A stretch of 15,332 bases of DNA from an uncultured Eubacteriales bacterium (GCA_900554405.1 USHI01000015.1:1-15332), one strand, 5' to 3'. Counted from the stretch's first letter, positions 7,019 through 14,677 are shown. Notes: generated by a model from the sequence alone, not told the origin. Translations and numbers: made by a program.

Positions 7019-7405
7019 GTGACCGAAGTAGTAGCGGCTCTCATCTGGGAGGGCGAAAAGTTTATGATCTGCCAGCGCCCGGCGCATAAGGCAAGAGGGC
7101 TCCTTTGGGAGTTTGTCGGCGGCAAGGTAGAACCCGGCGAAACCAAAGAACAGGCACTCATTCGGGAATGCCGTGAAGAACTTGCCGTCACGTTGTCCGC
7201 CGGCAATGTATTTATGGATGTTGTCCACGAATATTCCGACATCACCGTGCATCTGACACTGTTCAACGCCACCATTGCCGATGGCGTTCCGCAAAAGCTG
7301 GAGCATAACGATATCCGGTGGATCATGCCGAGTGAAATTCCGAATTATGCTTTCTGCCCGGCGGATGAGGAGATATTGAAGAAAATCATTGAGGTCTGCA
7401 AATGA
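7019..7405 (+). CDS. Nudix hydrolase (MutT-like)
   Basis: A 128-residue Nudix hydrolase starting with GTG at 7019, with GAGG 8 bases upstream. The Nudix box spans residues 35-57: G35, E41, R49-E50 and E53-E54 are all in register (Gx5Ex7REUxEExGU), except that the usual final Gly is Ala56. The short length and the segment WEFVGGKVEPGE just before the box resemble MutT/CTP pyrophosphohydrolases, which remove oxidised or unwanted nucleoside triphosphates. Exact substrate is uncertain. It begins 15 bases after the phosphatase stop, and its TGA overlaps the next ATG (ATGA). Confidence 0.92.
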   Translation: MTEVVAALIWEGEKFMICQRPAHKARGLLWEFVGGKVEPGETKEQALIRECREELAVTLSAGNVFMDVVHEYSDITVHLTLFNATIADGVPQKLEHNDIRWIMPSEIPNYAFCPADEEILKKIIEVCK

Positions 7406-7827
7406 TTAAAGAACTGATGCACGATCCGATTTTCCTTGCCGGGAAGTCGGAGATTGCGACCAAAGAAGATTTACCCATCGCGCAGGACCTGCTCGACACA
7501 TTGATGGCACACAAAGAAACCTGTGTCGGTATGGCGGCGAATATGATCGGCGTGAAAAAACGCATCATCGCGTTTCTTGATGAGAGCGGAAGAGCTCCGG
7601 TATACACCGTGATGCTCAATCCCGAAATCATCAAAAGTGAGGGCGCGTATAATACCGAGGAGGGCTGTCTGTCGCTTCTCGGAGGCCCGCGCAAGTGCAA
7701 GCGGTATAAAACCATCAAGGTGCAGTACCAGAGCGTGGAAATGCAGACAAGGTTGAAAACCTATACCGGCTGGACGGCGCAGATCATTCAGCACGAGGTG
7801 GATCATTGCAGCGGGGTTTTGATATAG
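7402..7827 (+). CDS. def: peptide deformylase-like protein with altered motif 1
   Basis: A 141-residue metalloprotein, shorter than E. coli deformylase (about 168). Zinc ligands are present: C89 in EGCLS, and H131 and H135 in HEVDH with catalytic E132. Motif 1, normally GxGxAAxQ, reads CVGMAANM (41-48): the first Gly is Cys and the Gln that polarises the formyl group is Met48. Related clostridial sequences share this variant and are usually annotated deformylase; whether they deformylate nascent peptides is open. The ATG overlaps the Nudix stop, with GAGG 7 bases upstream. It is the last gene of the operon. Confidence 0.85.
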   Translation: MIKELMHDPIFLAGKSEIATKEDLPIAQDLLDTLMAHKETCVGMAANMIGVKKRIIAFLDESGRAPVYTVMLNPEIIKSEGAYNTEEGCLSLLGGPRKCKRYKTIKVQYQSVEMQTRLKTYTGWTAQIIQHEVDHCSGVLI

Positions 7828-7848
7828 GCTTTATGGCTTGCATTGCGC

Positions 7849-7867
7849 TAAACCAATGGTTGGATTT
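7849..7867 (+). terminator. weak hairpin after the deformylase gene
   Basis: CCAA/TTGG around TGG, extended past one mismatch by AA/TT, followed by a T-rich stretch (GTTTACTTTTCTT). The stem is short, so this is only a possible operon terminator. It sits 22 bases after the stop and just before the next promoter. Confidence 0.3.
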
Positions 7868-7878
7868 GTTTACTTTTC

Positions 7879-7907
7879 TTGCATAAACGGCGTGGCTATG
7901 GTATGAT
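7879..7907 (+). promoter_or_regulatory. promoter for the transglutaminase-like gene
   Basis: TTGCAT (7879-7884), 17 bases, TATGAT (7902-7907), about 48 bases before the ATG at 7956. It separates this gene from the Lrp operon. Confidence 0.62.
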
Positions 7908-7955
7908 GTAAGTAATAAACAGCCTGCATCGGCTGGAAGAAAAGGAGAATATATA

Positions 7956-9041
7956 ATGGACAAGCGTTTAACCGGAAAATGGTACAAAGAAGAGCTTGGG
8001 GAGACTATCAATATTTTTGATGAAAATCCGCCGAGAATGAAAATGTCATTTTCCTCCTCCGGGTACTACAATTTCGAACCGAATTGTGTCTATGAGGCGG
8101 GTGACGACCTTTGCTTCGAGATCAATGACGAGCATTACCGCATGGTATATCATGTCCATTATGATGGCGGGGAGCTTTGCGGTTATTACACGCAGTTCGG
8201 CGAGAAAACCGATGTGAAGTATTCCCGCGTTTCGGATGCTCCGGAGGACGGTGAGTTTTATTTCGCTCCGCAGGAAGTATTCGTTCCCGAAACCGACAAG
8301 ACAAGGGGAGAGATACTCCGTGAGTATGCAGACTATCAGCCGTGCGGCGAAAAGATAGCCGAATCGTCGTACGAGCTTTACGCAAAAACACCGGATATTC
8401 TGCAAAAATACGATTTCGATTCCTATTTTGCGGGCATTCCGCAAGGCGGTGATGAGATCGCCTTTGCCATGCTTGCGTTTGTATGCGACCATTTCGGGCA
8501 TGACGGAGGTGCCGGCGGAGGAGATGGAGCGACTATCGAATCCAAGGTACGCTTTTGCGAAGAGCGTGACGGGAAGATGAATTGCCGCGGTCTTGCGATT
8601 CTGCTTGCGGCGCTTCTGAGATCGAAGGGAATAAAGGCAAGGCATATCACCTGTTTGCCGTATGAAGAACCGTTTGACGATTGCCATGTGGTGGTTGACT
8701 GCGAGTTGCCTTCCGGGGAGAGAATAATGCTCGACCCGACAAGCCGTCTGTATTATACGGATAAAGACGGAAAATATGTTTCGCTCAGACATCTGCGTCG
8801 GATGCTGATTGATGGAGAAGAATTGTTCCCAAACAAGGACGCTTCCTATAACGGGGGCACATTTGATGCGGAATACAACCGTGATTACATGACGAAAAAC
8901 ACTTTTCGCTTCTCACGCGGCTTTGGTTTTTCCGACGGAGCCGACGAGCGATCTATAGACCTTATACCGCAGCTTTATGTAAAGGATCAGATCGACGGCA
9001 GAGCCTATACAACGGACGAGGACGAATTCTGGAAGATGTAA
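7956..9041 (+). CDS. transglutaminase-like domain protein with N-terminal beta domain
   Basis: A 361-residue protein without a signal peptide. Residues ~5-95 start LTGKWYKE and look like a small lipocalin-type or beta-barrel module (alternating strands, GxW motif). Residues ~130-300 carry a transglutaminase/papain-like core: nucleophile C210 in MNCRGLAILLAALLRSKG, H244 in DDCHVVVD, and D260 in MLDPTSRLYY. The Cys-His-Asp triad is complete. In bacteria such domains are often proteases or amidases rather than cross-linkers. A Gly-rich loop (GHDGGAGGGDG) lies just before the catalytic core. AGGAGA lies 8 bases before the ATG. It has its own promoter and converges on the tRNA gene. Function unknown. 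Confidence 0.78.
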   Translation: MDKRLTGKWYKEELGETINIFDENPPRMKMSFSSSGYYNFEPNCVYEAGDDLCFEINDEHYRMVYHVHYDGGELCGYYTQFGEKTDVKYSRVSDAPEDGEFYFAPQEVFVPETDKTRGEILREYADYQPCGEKIAESSYELYAKTPDILQKYDFDSYFAGIPQGGDEIAFAMLAFVCDHFGHDGGAGGGDGATIESKVRFCEERDGKMNCRGLAILLAALLRSKGIKARHITCLPYEEPFDDCHVVVDCELPSGERIMLDPTSRLYYTDKDGKYVSLRHLRRMLIDGEELFPNKDASYNGGTFDAEYNRDYMTKNTFRFSRGFGFSDGADERSIDLIPQLYVKDQIDGRAYTTDEDEFWKM

Positions 9042-9094
9042 AGCTTTCTGCCGAAGCGCAGAATAAACAAGTTCTGTTTTCATAATAAGTAACC

Positions 9095-9132
9095 TCCGAA
9101 TTTAATTTTTGCGTTTTGAATTAAAGTTCGGA
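9095..9132. repeat. hairpin between the transglutaminase-like gene and tRNA-Leu
   Basis: TCCGAATTTAATT (9095-9107) pairs with AATTAAA-G-TTCGGA (9119-9132): 13 pairs with one bulged G and an 11-base loop. There is no adjacent T run on either strand. Its GTTCGGAT arm (9126-9133) is also exactly complementary to ATCCGAAC (9152-9159) in the next hairpin. Confidence 0.6.
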
Positions 9133-9140
9133 TAGTCTAT

Positions 9141-9190
9141 AAAAATGACAAATCCGAACCCTTCACCGATTGGTTTAGGGTTCGGATTTG
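9141..9190 (-). terminator. intrinsic terminator of tRNA-Leu
   Basis: On the minus strand, CAAATCCGAACCCT (9190-9177) and AGGGTTCGGATTTG (9162-9149) form a perfect 14-pair stem. The 14-base loop can itself fold (ACC/GGT). The stem is followed by TCATTTTTA. It begins 7 bases after the CCA of the tRNA. Confidence 0.8.
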
Positions 9191-9197
9191 TACTGTT

Positions 9198-9284
9198 TGG
9201 TGCGGGTAAAAGGACTTGAACCTTCACGAAGTTGCCCCCACTAGAACCTGAATCTAGCGCGTCTGCCAATTCCGCCATACCCGC
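9198..9284 (-). tRNA. tRNA-Leu (anticodon CAG, reads CUG)
   Basis: An 87-base class II tRNA including an encoded CCA (9200-9198). The acceptor stem is GCGGGTA/TACCCGC with discriminator A. The anticodon stem CTAGA/TCTAG closes the loop TTCAGGT, so the anticodon is CAG. There is a long variable arm capped by GCAA, and a T arm with loop TTCAAGT. The D region GGCGGAATTGGCAGACGCG is typical of leucine tRNAs. It has its own consensus promoter and terminator, and no integrase or attachment-site sign is nearby. Confidence 0.95.
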
Positions 9285-9314
9285 GAACTATTCGCCGCCG
9301 CTGCGGCGTTACTA

Positions 9315-9343
9315 ATTATACATGCACGCGGGCGGTTTGTCAA
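9315..9343 (-). promoter_or_regulatory. consensus promoter for tRNA-Leu
   Basis: On the minus strand, TTGACA (9343-9338), 17 bases, TATAAT (9320-9315): a perfect sigma-A consensus, as expected for a stable RNA gene. The short 5' leader contains a small hairpin CGCCG-CTG-CGGCG (9296-9308). Confidence 0.85.
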
Positions 9344-9414
9344 GAACAAATATCAAAAAACTTTCGGATGCAAAAATACGCGTTGACACGATGCGTGAAA
9401 AATGTCCGGATCGC

Positions 9415-9443
9415 TTGAAAAACGTATGGCGGCGGTGTATAAT
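9415..9443 (+). promoter_or_regulatory. promoter for the S9 peptidase gene
   Basis: TTGAAA (9415-9420), 17-base spacer, perfect TATAAT (9438-9443), 25 bases before the ATG at 9469. It is divergent from the tRNA-Leu promoter. Confidence 0.7.
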
Positions 9444-9468
9444 GCAAAAAAAACGAACGGAGTGATCC

Positions 9469-11442
9469 ATGTTGAAGCCTGTTGAAATAAACGAATTCTG
9501 CAACCTGAAGTTTTTATCCAATCCGACATTCTCGCCGGACGGCAGCAGGGCGGCATTCACCGTCACCTCGGCAGATGAAAAGAAGAACAGATATAATTCC
9601 AATATTTATACATTTACCGACGGCAAGCCGCGCCGGCTTACGAACGGCAACGGCGAGGGAAGGTTTATCTTTCTGGACAACGACACGATACTTTTTCCCG
9701 CAAACCGTGAGGAAAAGAGTGACGAACCCTCTCTTGTAAGCCGGTATTACAAGATAAGCCTTTCCGGCGGCGAAGCCGAGCTTGCATTTGAATTTCCTGT
9801 TCCGGTCGGCAGTGTATTGCCCGTTTCGGAAAGCGATTTTATCGTAACGGCGACCGTTTTTCCGGGGTATGAGGAGCTTTATAAGGGCGATAAAAAGCTT
9901 GCGGCGAAATACCTTGCCGAATCCAAAAAGAATGCCGATTACGAGGAAATTACTCAAATGCCCTGGTGGTGGAACGGCGGAAGCTTTACAAAAGCATCCT
10001 ACGATTCGCTTTATCGCTATAATGCGAAAACAAAGAAGCTGACTCGCATTTCGGATGTCGGATACGCGGTTTCGGATGTAAGTCTGAGCCCGGATAAGAA
10101 ATATGTGTACTACTCCGTGATGAATGCCGACACGCCCAAGCCGGATTATTTCGGCGAAGCGGCGGTTAAGAGAACCGAGCTTTCCTCCGGCATCACCGAA
10201 CTTCTTGCCGAAAGCCGCAAAGGATTCCGGATCGGCGCCTGTATCCCTTGCAAAAGCTTTGATATTATCCTCGCTTCCGATGAAAAATTCGGCATGAACA
10301 CCGATCCGGATTTCTATAAGCTCGATCCGAAAACAAAGGAAATCACTCTTTACTGCAAATACGGGCTCGGTTTTCACAGCAGTGTGGGCTCGGATATACG
10401 CTACGGCGGCGGCAGGGGAATGAAGGTTGTCGAGGATACGCTTTATTTCATTTCGACGGTTTTCGACAGTGCCAATATTTACAAGCTCGAAGACGGCAGC
10501 ATCACCCCCGTGACGGATAATGACGGCTCTGTGGATTCCTTTGACATCTGCGGCGGCAAACTTCTGGTGAACGCTCTTTGGGGAATGAAGGCACAGGAGC
10601 TGTATGACGAAAAGGGAAGGCGGCTTACCTCATTCAACAAAAAAACGCTTGCCGATAAATATACGGCGGTGCCCGAAAAGCTCAATTTCACAAGAAACGG
10701 CACCGAGCTTCACGGCTTCGTGCTCAAACCCTACGGCTTTGAAAAGGGCAAAAAATTCCCGGTCATACTCGATATCCACGGCGGACCGAAAACGGTATAC
10801 GGCGAGGGATACTACCACGAAATGCAGTATTGGGCAGGGAAGGGATATTTTGTCATATACTGCAATCCGACCGGTTCCGACGGAAGAGGCGGGTTCATGG
10901 ATATAACCGGTAAGTACGGCACCGTGGATTATGAGGATATAATGTCCTTCTGCGATGAATTCCTCGCCGCATATCCGGAAGCCGATGCCGATAATATGTT
11001 TGAAACCGGCGGTTCTTACGGCGGGTTTATGACAAACTGGATAATCGGACACACAGACCGGTTCCGGGCCTGCGCAAGCCAGAGATCCATTTCCAACTGG
11101 TTCTCCTTCTGCGGCGTCTCCGATATCGGATATCCGTTCGCTGTTGATCAGAACCGCGCCGACCCGTGGGATGACACCGAAAAAATGTGGTTCCACAGCC
11201 CGCTGAAATATGCCAGCAATGTAAAAACGCCGACACTCTTCATACATTCCTTCGAGGATTATCGCTGCCCGATCGACCAGGGTTACCAGATGTTCTCCGC
11301 GCTCGTGTTCAACGGTGTGGAGGCAAAGATGGTCTGCTTCCGCGGCGAAAACCACGAGCTTTCGCGTTCCGGCAAGCCGCAGCACCGTATAAAGCGGCTT
11401 AAAGAGATCACCGAATGGTTTGAAAACCACAGGAAGAAATAA
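9469..11442 (+). CDS. S9 family (acylaminoacyl/prolyl oligopeptidase-like) serine peptidase
   Basis: A 657-residue cytoplasmic peptidase with no signal peptide. Residues ~1-390 form a beta-propeller: PTFSPDGSRAAF is a TolB/WD-like strand repeat, repeated as VSLSPDKKYVYYS. Residues ~400-657 form the alpha/beta-hydrolase domain: DIHGGP at 435-440 (oxyanion region), nucleophile S516 in GGSYGG, D597 in SFEDYRCP and H629 in ENHELSR. All three catalytic residues are present. Family enzymes cleave short peptides inside the cell, some releasing N-acylated amino acids. GGAG lies 7 bases before the ATG. It is a single-gene transcript with its own promoter and a bidirectional terminator after it. Confidence 0.92.
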   Translation: MLKPVEINEFCNLKFLSNPTFSPDGSRAAFTVTSADEKKNRYNSNIYTFTDGKPRRLTNGNGEGRFIFLDNDTILFPANREEKSDEPSLVSRYYKISLSGGEAELAFEFPVPVGSVLPVSESDFIVTATVFPGYEELYKGDKKLAAKYLAESKKNADYEEITQMPWWWNGGSFTKASYDSLYRYNAKTKKLTRISDVGYAVSDVSLSPDKKYVYYSVMNADTPKPDYFGEAAVKRTELSSGITELLAESRKGFRIGACIPCKSFDIILASDEKFGMNTDPDFYKLDPKTKEITLYCKYGLGFHSSVGSDIRYGGGRGMKVVEDTLYFISTVFDSANIYKLEDGSITPVTDNDGSVDSFDICGGKLLVNALWGMKAQELYDEKGRRLTSFNKKTLADKYTAVPEKLNFTRNGTELHGFVLKPYGFEKGKKFPVILDIHGGPKTVYGEGYYHEMQYWAGKGYFVIYCNPTGSDGRGGFMDITGKYGTVDYEDIMSFCDEFLAAYPEADADNMFETGGSYGGFMTNWIIGHTDRFRACASQRSISNWFSFCGVSDIGYPFAVDQNRADPWDDTEKMWFHSPLKYASNVKTPTLFIHSFEDYRCPIDQGYQMFSALVFNGVEAKMVCFRGENHELSRSGKPQHRIKRLKEITEWFENHRKK

Positions 11443-11453
11443 CCGATGCAAAA

Positions 11454-11482
11454 GCCCGCCGCGGATGTACTCTGCGGCGGGC
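11454..11482. terminator. bidirectional intrinsic terminator
   Basis: GCCCGCCGCGGA and TCTGCGGCGGGC form a 12-pair stem (one G-U) around TGTAC. On the minus strand it is followed by TTTT, and on the plus strand by a weaker T-rich run (GATTTGTTTA). It lies 12 bases after the peptidase stop and 25 bases beyond the stop of the convergent lipoprotein gene, so it probably serves both. Confidence 0.82.
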
Positions 11483-11506
11483 CGATTTGTTTATGAGTGT
11501 GGTGGC

Positions 11507-13033
11507 TTATTGGTTTTTGAGCTTTTTCACGGTTTCTTCGATATCGTATTTTGTCTTTTCCTCGCGCGTCTGGTAAGACGAAACGAAAGTGCCCGGCTGC
11601 GCCGTCAGCATAGAGGTAACAAGCTCGTGCATATTGCCCCAACGGTATATTTCGCCAAGCTCCGGAGCGCGGTTTGCAAAGATTATATCAAGCATTCTTG
11701 CGGAATCGTCGTCGCGGGCGACCTGGTATTGAAGTGTTTGCTCATAATAAACCGGGTTGAGCTCCTGCCTTGAAACGGCGCCGAGGCATTCCAGAACGTT
11801 CTTTGCTTTTTCAAGATCCGCACCCAGCACCGAACTCGGTATGACAATGCAGCTCGCAACCCAAGCGCCGCAGTTGCTTGAATAATTCTCCTGCTCCTTA
11901 TCATAAAGGGGCAGCGGAAGCACGCCGAAGTCGCTCTTCATATCGCGTATAAGGGGAAGGTTCAGAAGCGCGTTTACAAAGAAGAGACACCGATCCGCCT
12001 TGAATTCCGGCACGACGACATTTTCAACCGGTATGCTGCTCATGTTGAAATAGTCGTCGGCGTTCATATAGCCTGTCGCGGGGTTTTGAAGGTTTTCCTG
12101 TGCCTTTGTAATGAGCGAAACGGCACGTTCGTTGTTAAGCGTGAGTATCGGATAGCCGTCGCTATCCTTCGTGCAGATGCGCTCGTTGCCGGCGCACAGC
12201 AGCCAGTGTATAATGCCGGATTGCCCGGCAATGCCGAAAACGTCGCCGAGATCCGGTTTGTTGTTTTGGTTCGTGTCGCGGTAGACTTCGCGTGCCATTT
12301 CAAACATGACATCCTGAGTCCATTCGTGATTGTCGACCATTTCGTAAAGGCTCTTGCGTCCGTACTTTTCGGCAAGATGCTGCGATTCCACCATTTGTTT
12401 GTTGAAAGCCACGAACTGTGTGGAATCCTTGCTTGTTATCCCTATGTCGCCTACGGCAAAATATGTTTTCCCGGCAATGGTGACGGTGTTGTTGAACGCT
12501 TTTGCCCACCACGGGTTATCAAGGTCGAGTATGTCGTTCAGCGGGTGAAGAAACCCGTCCAGGGCGAGCATTCCCGCTTCGATAAGGCAGGGCATGGCAA
12601 ACAGATAATCCACCGTTCCGGTGGTAACGTCTTTGTATATGCGCTGGTACATTTCGCCGCCGTAACGGTTGAAGGTGTATATCATTTCTTCTTCCACCTT
12701 CAGCCCGAGCCGCTCCTCGACAATGCTTATACACTTTGCCTGCGCGGATACCACCGCGGAAGCGGTTTCGGAAACATAAAGCGGATTGGAATTTGGGTTT
12801 ATGCCGTAACAGGTTTCGGTCTGCTGCACCGCCGTGGTGATGACTTTTACGGTCTCGCCGCCGTAATTCACGCTTTCGTCAAGCGCATATCCGTAACAAG
12901 TATTCGCATCGGCAGTTGTATCGGTAATATCGGCAGAGCGGGAAACGCCCTCCGTGTCGGTTCCGCAGGCTGCAAAGGAGAAAAGTACAAACAGCAAAAG
13001 CAAAGCGGAAATGATTCGTATCGAGCTTTTCAT
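11507..13033 (-). CDS. extracellular solute-binding lipoprotein (ABC type, family 1-like)
   Basis: A 508-residue exported lipoprotein. The start is MKSSIRIISALLLLFVLFS, with a lipobox (FAAC) and lipidation Cys23, followed by an acidic Ser/Thr-rich linker. The mature part has the pattern of large sugar-type ABC binding proteins: DYLFAMPCLIEAGMLALDGFLHPLND, a W-rich segment, and DVFGIAG. A calcium-type loop DTNQNNKPDLGD lies at residues 253-264, common in clostridial carbohydrate-binding proteins. The ATG at 13033 has GGGGGT 6 bases upstream. An open frame upstream to 13222 would place 63 unrelated residues before the signal peptide and cross the promoter. No permease or ATPase gene is adjacent, so its transporter is elsewhere or it acts alone as a sensor. 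The ligand is unknown. Confidence 0.82.
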   Translation of the reverse strand: MKSSIRIISALLLLFVLFSFAACGTDTEGVSRSADITDTTADANTCYGYALDESVNYGGETVKVITTAVQQTETCYGINPNSNPLYVSETASAVVSAQAKCISIVEERLGLKVEEEMIYTFNRYGGEMYQRIYKDVTTGTVDYLFAMPCLIEAGMLALDGFLHPLNDILDLDNPWWAKAFNNTVTIAGKTYFAVGDIGITSKDSTQFVAFNKQMVESQHLAEKYGRKSLYEMVDNHEWTQDVMFEMAREVYRDTNQNNKPDLGDVFGIAGQSGIIHWLLCAGNERICTKDSDGYPILTLNNERAVSLITKAQENLQNPATGYMNADDYFNMSSIPVENVVVPEFKADRCLFFVNALLNLPLIRDMKSDFGVLPLPLYDKEQENYSSNCGAWVASCIVIPSSVLGADLEKAKNVLECLGAVSRQELNPVYYEQTLQYQVARDDDSARMLDIIFANRAPELGEIYRWGNMHELVTSMLTAQPGTFVSSYQTREEKTKYDIEETVKKLKNQ

Positions 13034-13075
13034 GTTTACCCCCGGTAGATGTGTTTTATTCAATGTGCATAATTC

Positions 13076-13104
13076 ATTATACGGTTTTACCGCTGTTTTG
13101 TCAA
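13076..13104 (-). promoter_or_regulatory. promoter for the solute-binding lipoprotein
   Basis: On the minus strand, TTGACA (13104-13099), 17 bases, TATAAT (13081-13076): perfect consensus, 42 bases upstream of the ATG at 13033. Confidence 0.82.
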
Positions 13105-13128
13105 TAATGACATTTTCGCACTTACAAA

Positions 13129-13239
13129 CGGCGATAAATGCAATTAACCAACTGCTATATTTCATTTGAGCACGGGTAAGCAGCCGGCAAATGCTTTTAT
13201 CGGGCGAATATATGCAACACACGGGCGATTAAATTGCAA
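13129..13239. promoter_or_regulatory. three-copy repeat, candidate operator in divergent promoter region
   Basis: Three copies of CGG(G)CGA-N4-6-TGCAA. The first is CGGCGA-TAAA-TGCAA at 13129-13143. The second is CGGGCGA-ATATA-TGCAA at 13201-13217. The third is CGGGCGA-N6-TGCAA at 13222-13239. The last two start 21 bases apart, two helical turns, and end 8 bases before the citrate synthase -35. The first lies 24 bases upstream of the lipoprotein -35. The layout suits a regulator shared by the two divergent genes. No regulator gene is adjacent. Confidence 0.4.
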
Positions 13240-13247
13240 AATATGTG

Positions 13248-13276
13248 TTGACAAAGCACCGCGGACGGTATATAAT
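13248..13276 (+). promoter_or_regulatory. promoter for the citrate synthase-aconitase operon
   Basis: TTGACA (13248-13253), 17-base spacer, TATAAT (13271-13276): perfect consensus, 42 bases before the start at 13319. Confidence 0.82.
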
Positions 13277-13318
13277 AAAAAGAGATAAAATCAGATCAAA
13301 ACCGAAAGGATGATTGCT

Positions 13319-14677
13319 ATGAGCGGAAAGCCGAATATAGAAGCGCTTGTCGGAAATCTTTGCGACAGCTCCTGTTTCAGCGACGAGCTGTATTCAAGGT
13401 ACGGAGTAAAAAGGGGGCTTCGTAATCCGGACGGGACAGGTGTTCCCGCAGGTATCACTCGTGTGAGCAATGTCCACGGTTACCTTATAGACGAATATGA
13501 AAAGCTGCCCTGCCGCGGGGAGCTTTATTACCGCGGCATAAACGTGCGCGACATTATCGAAGCGACAAATGCCGAAAACCGCTTCGGTTACGAGGAAACC
13601 TCCTGGCTTTTGCTGTTCGGCAGCCTGCCGACACGCTCCGACCTGGAATACTATCAGACGGTCATAGATTCACTGCGCGAGCTGCCTCCTTCGTTTACCG
13701 AGGATATGATAATGCGTGCCCCCAGCCCGGATATCATGAACAAGCTTGCACGCAGCGTGCTTGCGCTGTACAGCTATGACGACAACCCGGACGATACATC
13801 CGTCGAAAACGTTATGCGCCAGTCGTTTATGCTTATTTCCCGTATGCCCGGGATCATGACGGCGGCATACCAGGTGAAAAAGCGTTATTATGATAACGGC
13901 GATTTCATATTGCACACGCCGATACCCGGCCAGTCGGCGGCGGAAAACATACTTTCGCTTCTCCGCGCCGACCGTAAATACACATGGGAGGAAGCAAGGC
14001 TGCTCGACCGCTGTCTTATCCTCCATGCCGAACACGGCGGGGGCAACAACTCCCCCTTTGCCTGCCGTACAATTACATCCTCCGGTTCCGATACCTATTC
14101 CGCCATTGCGGCGGCGATCGGTGCGCTTAAAGGTCCGCGGCACGGCGGTGCAAATCTGCGTGTCGTGAAAATGCTCGACGAGCTCAAAGCCACGGTAAAG
14201 GACCACCGGGATGACGACGAGATCCGCGAATACCTGAAAAAGCTGCTGCGTAAGGAAGCGGGCGACAGAAGCGGGCTTATATACGGTGTGGGTCATGCCG
14301 TTTATACGCTCAGCGACCCGCGCGCCGAAATACTCCGTGCAGAAGCGGAAGCCCATGCGGACGAGTACGGTATGCGCGACGATTATGAACTTCTGCACGC
14401 CGTGGAAAGGCTCGCGCCGGAGCTGCTTGCCCCGAAGATGGAGGGCGGCAACGCCATCTGCGCGAACGTCGACCTTTATTCCGGGCTCATTTACCGTATG
14501 CTCGGCATACCGTCGGAGCTTTTTACCCCGATATTCGCGCTTTCACGCATGGCGGGCGGGTGTGCACACCGGCTGGAAGAGCTTATAACCTGCCGCAGGA
14601 TAATACGCCCGGCATACCGCCCGATAGAAAGACGGCATCCTTATATCACGCTTGATGAAAGGAAGGAAGAACAGTGA
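13319..14677 (+). CDS. gltA: citrate synthase
   Basis: A 452-residue citrate (or 2-methylcitrate) synthase, condensing oxaloacetate and acetyl-CoA. The catalytic set is present: H239 in LHAEHGGGNNS, H326 in GVGHAVYTLSDPRA and D385 in NVDLYSG. The substrate-binding segment RGELYYRGINVRDII lies near the N terminus, and arginines in the C-terminal part match the family. The start is set at the ATG at 13319, because AAAGGA (13305-13310) has 8-base spacing to it. An in-frame ATG at 13310 overlaps that site and would add only three residues. The stop overlaps the GTG start of aconitase, so the two are translationally coupled. In anaerobic Clostridia this pair usually feeds 2-oxoglutarate and glutamate synthesis rather than a full cycle. 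Confidence 0.93.
   Translation: MSGKPNIEALVGNLCDSSCFSDELYSRYGVKRGLRNPDGTGVPAGITRVSNVHGYLIDEYEKLPCRGELYYRGINVRDIIEATNAENRFGYEETSWLLLFGSLPTRSDLEYYQTVIDSLRELPPSFTEDMIMRAPSPDIMNKLARSVLALYSYDDNPDDTSVENVMRQSFMLISRMPGIMTAAYQVKKRYYDNGDFILHTPIPGQSAAENILSLLRADRKYTWEEARLLDRCLILHAEHGGGNNSPFACRTITSSGSDTYSAIAAAIGALKGPRHGGANLRVVKMLDELKATVKDHRDDDEIREYLKKLLRKEAGDRSGLIYGVGHAVYTLSDPRAEILRAEAEAHADEYGMRDDYELLHAVERLAPELLAPKMEGGNAICANVDLYSGLIYRMLGIPSELFTPIFALSRMAGGCAHRLEELITCRRIIRPAYRPIERRHPYITLDERKEEQ

Noticed and set aside
8046..8792. Long minus-strand frame opposite the transglutaminase-like gene
   Set aside because: Shadow of the real gene; no ribosome site, promoter or recognisable protein.
9198..9284. tRNA-Leu as an attachment site for an integrated element
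   Set aside because: No integrase gene and no repeated tRNA 3' end elsewhere in the window.
12086..13048. 320-codon plus-strand frame opposite the lipoprotein gene
   Set aside because: The minus-strand frame has a signal peptide, lipobox, ribosome site and promoter; the plus frame is a codon-bias shadow.
13670..14398. 242-codon minus-strand frame opposite citrate synthase
   Set aside because: Citrate synthase with its full catalytic set occupies the other strand.
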